Shown here piece by piece: positions 63,234-64,000 of a stretch of 64,000 nucleotides of DNA. The position numbers and the translations under genes are program-made. Origin of the DNA: Dehalococcoides mccartyi (GTDB taxonomy: Bacteria > Chloroflexota > Dehalococcoidia > Dehalococcoidales > Dehalococcoidaceae); NCBI RefSeq assembly GCF_001889305.1, contig NZ_CP013074.1, positions 1,426,001 to 1,490,000 of the forward strand, in the 5' to 3' direction. The notes under the pieces are model-generated. The model did not search any database. It was not told where the DNA came from and worked only from the letters and a program-made list of their open reading frames with translations. The stretch's first letter is position 1. The number at the start of each line of letters is the position of its first letter.

Positions 63234-64000
63234 TTATTCCAAGATATTCAGATTAGACTGCAAAAAAGTCGACAGATTGACACTTTGGTTGACAATTTTA
63301 AACTTGCGCCTAATATTCTCACGATGATGGTTTATGGTAGCGGGCGAAACACCCCGCAAACTGGCAATTTCTTTTGTAGTTAGCCCGTTCTTGACCATAT
63401 TGGAAACAGCAATCTCTACGGGTGACAAACAGTTACAAACTCCAGACAGGTTTGTCACAAAGGAAGAGCTTATATCCTCTAAATTCGAAAGAATCAGTTG
63501 GGTATAGATCTTCTGTGAAGGAGGAAGTTGAGCCTCCAATGACAAGAGAATGGGTTTTAATATCTTATCAACGTTCTGGTTGATATCATTATATATATCC
63601 TGCCGAGCAGCTTCACCCCTGGATAAAATAACTTTTAAAGCCATATTTGCTTCCTGCAACGCCTGCCGCTCAAGTTTAAGCTGGCGGTTAATCTCCTCTA
63701 ATTCCTCATCTATGGCGATACGTCCAGCTATATTACCAATCTGCACGGTTACGTTATTGAGTAAAATCCGTTCCTCTTTAAGGAATGGACCTTCGTAAAC
63801 AACCGGGCGCTCTTCGGTGTAGTAAATAGTGCACTCACCCATCAGTTCACCATTCAACAAAACTGGAGAGGATTGGTACCAATTGCTAATTTTAAAACCG
63901 GTGGATAAAAAGAGGTGCCCTCTGAAAACTATCTTAGCTTTGGTGATATCAGGATACTGCCAGGCATTAGGCAGAAAATTGACAAGCTCAAACAGGAATC
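63234..64000 (-). CDS. sensor/LuxR-type regulator (5' end outside window)
   Basis: The frame is open to the right edge: upstream of the ATG-like starts it reads WQYPDITKAKIVFRG and GFKISNWYQSSPV, a PAS-linked sensor domain found in many kinases, followed by YYTEERP and GPFLKEERILLNNV. A coiled coil and a LuxR-type HTH follow (LSPVEIAVSNMVKNGLTTKEIASLRGVSPATINHHRENIRRKFKI covers it). It is probably a one-component sensor regulator near rdh genes. Confidence 0.75.
   Translation of the reverse strand, partial: FLFELVNFLPNAWQYPDITKAKIVFRGHLFLSTGFKISNWYQSSPVLLNGELMGECTIYYTEERPVVYEGPFLKEERILLNNVTVQIGNIAGRIAIDEELEEINRQLKLERQALQEANMALKVILSRGEAARQDIYNDINQNVDKILKPILLSLEAQLPPSQKIYTQLILSNLEDISSSFVTNLSGVCNCLSPVEIAVSNMVKNGLTTKEIASLRGVSPATINHHRENIRRKFKIVNQSVNLSTFLQSNLNILE

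Overview
The window looks like a piece of a Dehalococcoides mccartyi-type genome (Chloroflexota, obligate organohalide respirer). The main evidence is five complete reductive dehalogenase genes (rdhA, with Tat signals and two Fe-S motifs), each followed by a small membrane-anchor gene (rdhB). MarR-type or two-component regulators sit beside them, and serine-recombinase islands lie at sites resembling the 3' end of ssrA (tmRNA). Species assignment is inference; no 16S or other marker is present.

Layout. 1-7.2 kb (minus strand): defence-like genes, namely a small wHTH protein, a 1194-aa SNF2-type helicase with a C-terminal DUF3883-like domain, an HSP90/sacsin-like ATPase cut by the left edge, and a separate SSL2-like helicase. 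7.5-14.1 kb: a WYL regulator and a NucS-like protein face a plus-strand series (AAA+ ATPase, zinc-ribbon membrane protein, RecB/Cas4-like plus DEDD nuclease of the DUF2779 type, an unknown, a UDG-like protein) that leads straight into a complete type I-E cas operon (cas3-cas8e-cse2-cas7e-cas5e-cas6e-cas1-cas2, 14.2-22.7 kb). An 11-repeat, 10-spacer CRISPR array follows. 23.6-26.3 kb: a ferredoxin, NifX-like and two Mrp/MinD-like ATPase genes behind a perfect 32-bp palindrome. 26.4-27.6 kb: a Fic protein. 27.9-33.7 kb: an OmpR-type two-component pair and a VTC / DUF4956 / beta-helix lipoprotein cluster.

33.9-63.2 kb is a mosaic of rdh modules. The layout rdhB-rdhA-(rdhB fossil)-rdhB-rdhA-histidine kinase-response regulator occurs twice (33.9-40.2 and 53.9-60.2 kb). 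About 4.5 kb of it is nearly identical; the rest has diverged. Between the copies lies a recombinase island (40.2-49.1 kb) with a large serine recombinase, a resolvase-like protein lacking the catalytic serine, ParB-like, Mom-like and primase/helicase-like proteins, a tRNA-like sequence and a HEPN/MNT toxin-antitoxin pair. A further module (49.3-53.6 kb) holds an ATP-pyrophosphatase, rdhAB, a YkgJ-type protein, a collapsed rdhAB and a MarR regulator. The right end has another rdhAB with a MarR gene and the start of a sensor/LuxR regulator.

Five copies of an approximately 90-bp ssrA-end-like sequence (27.6, 49.1, 53.8, 60.3, 63.1 kb), plus a half-site at 40.2 kb inside the recombinase gene, mark module borders. 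They suggest that the region grew by repeated site-specific integration. The rdh proteins would form membrane-attached respiratory dehalogenases exported by Tat. The paired cytoplasmic PAS kinase/LuxR-type regulators sit beside conserved GTGC-rich upstream motifs and probably control them.
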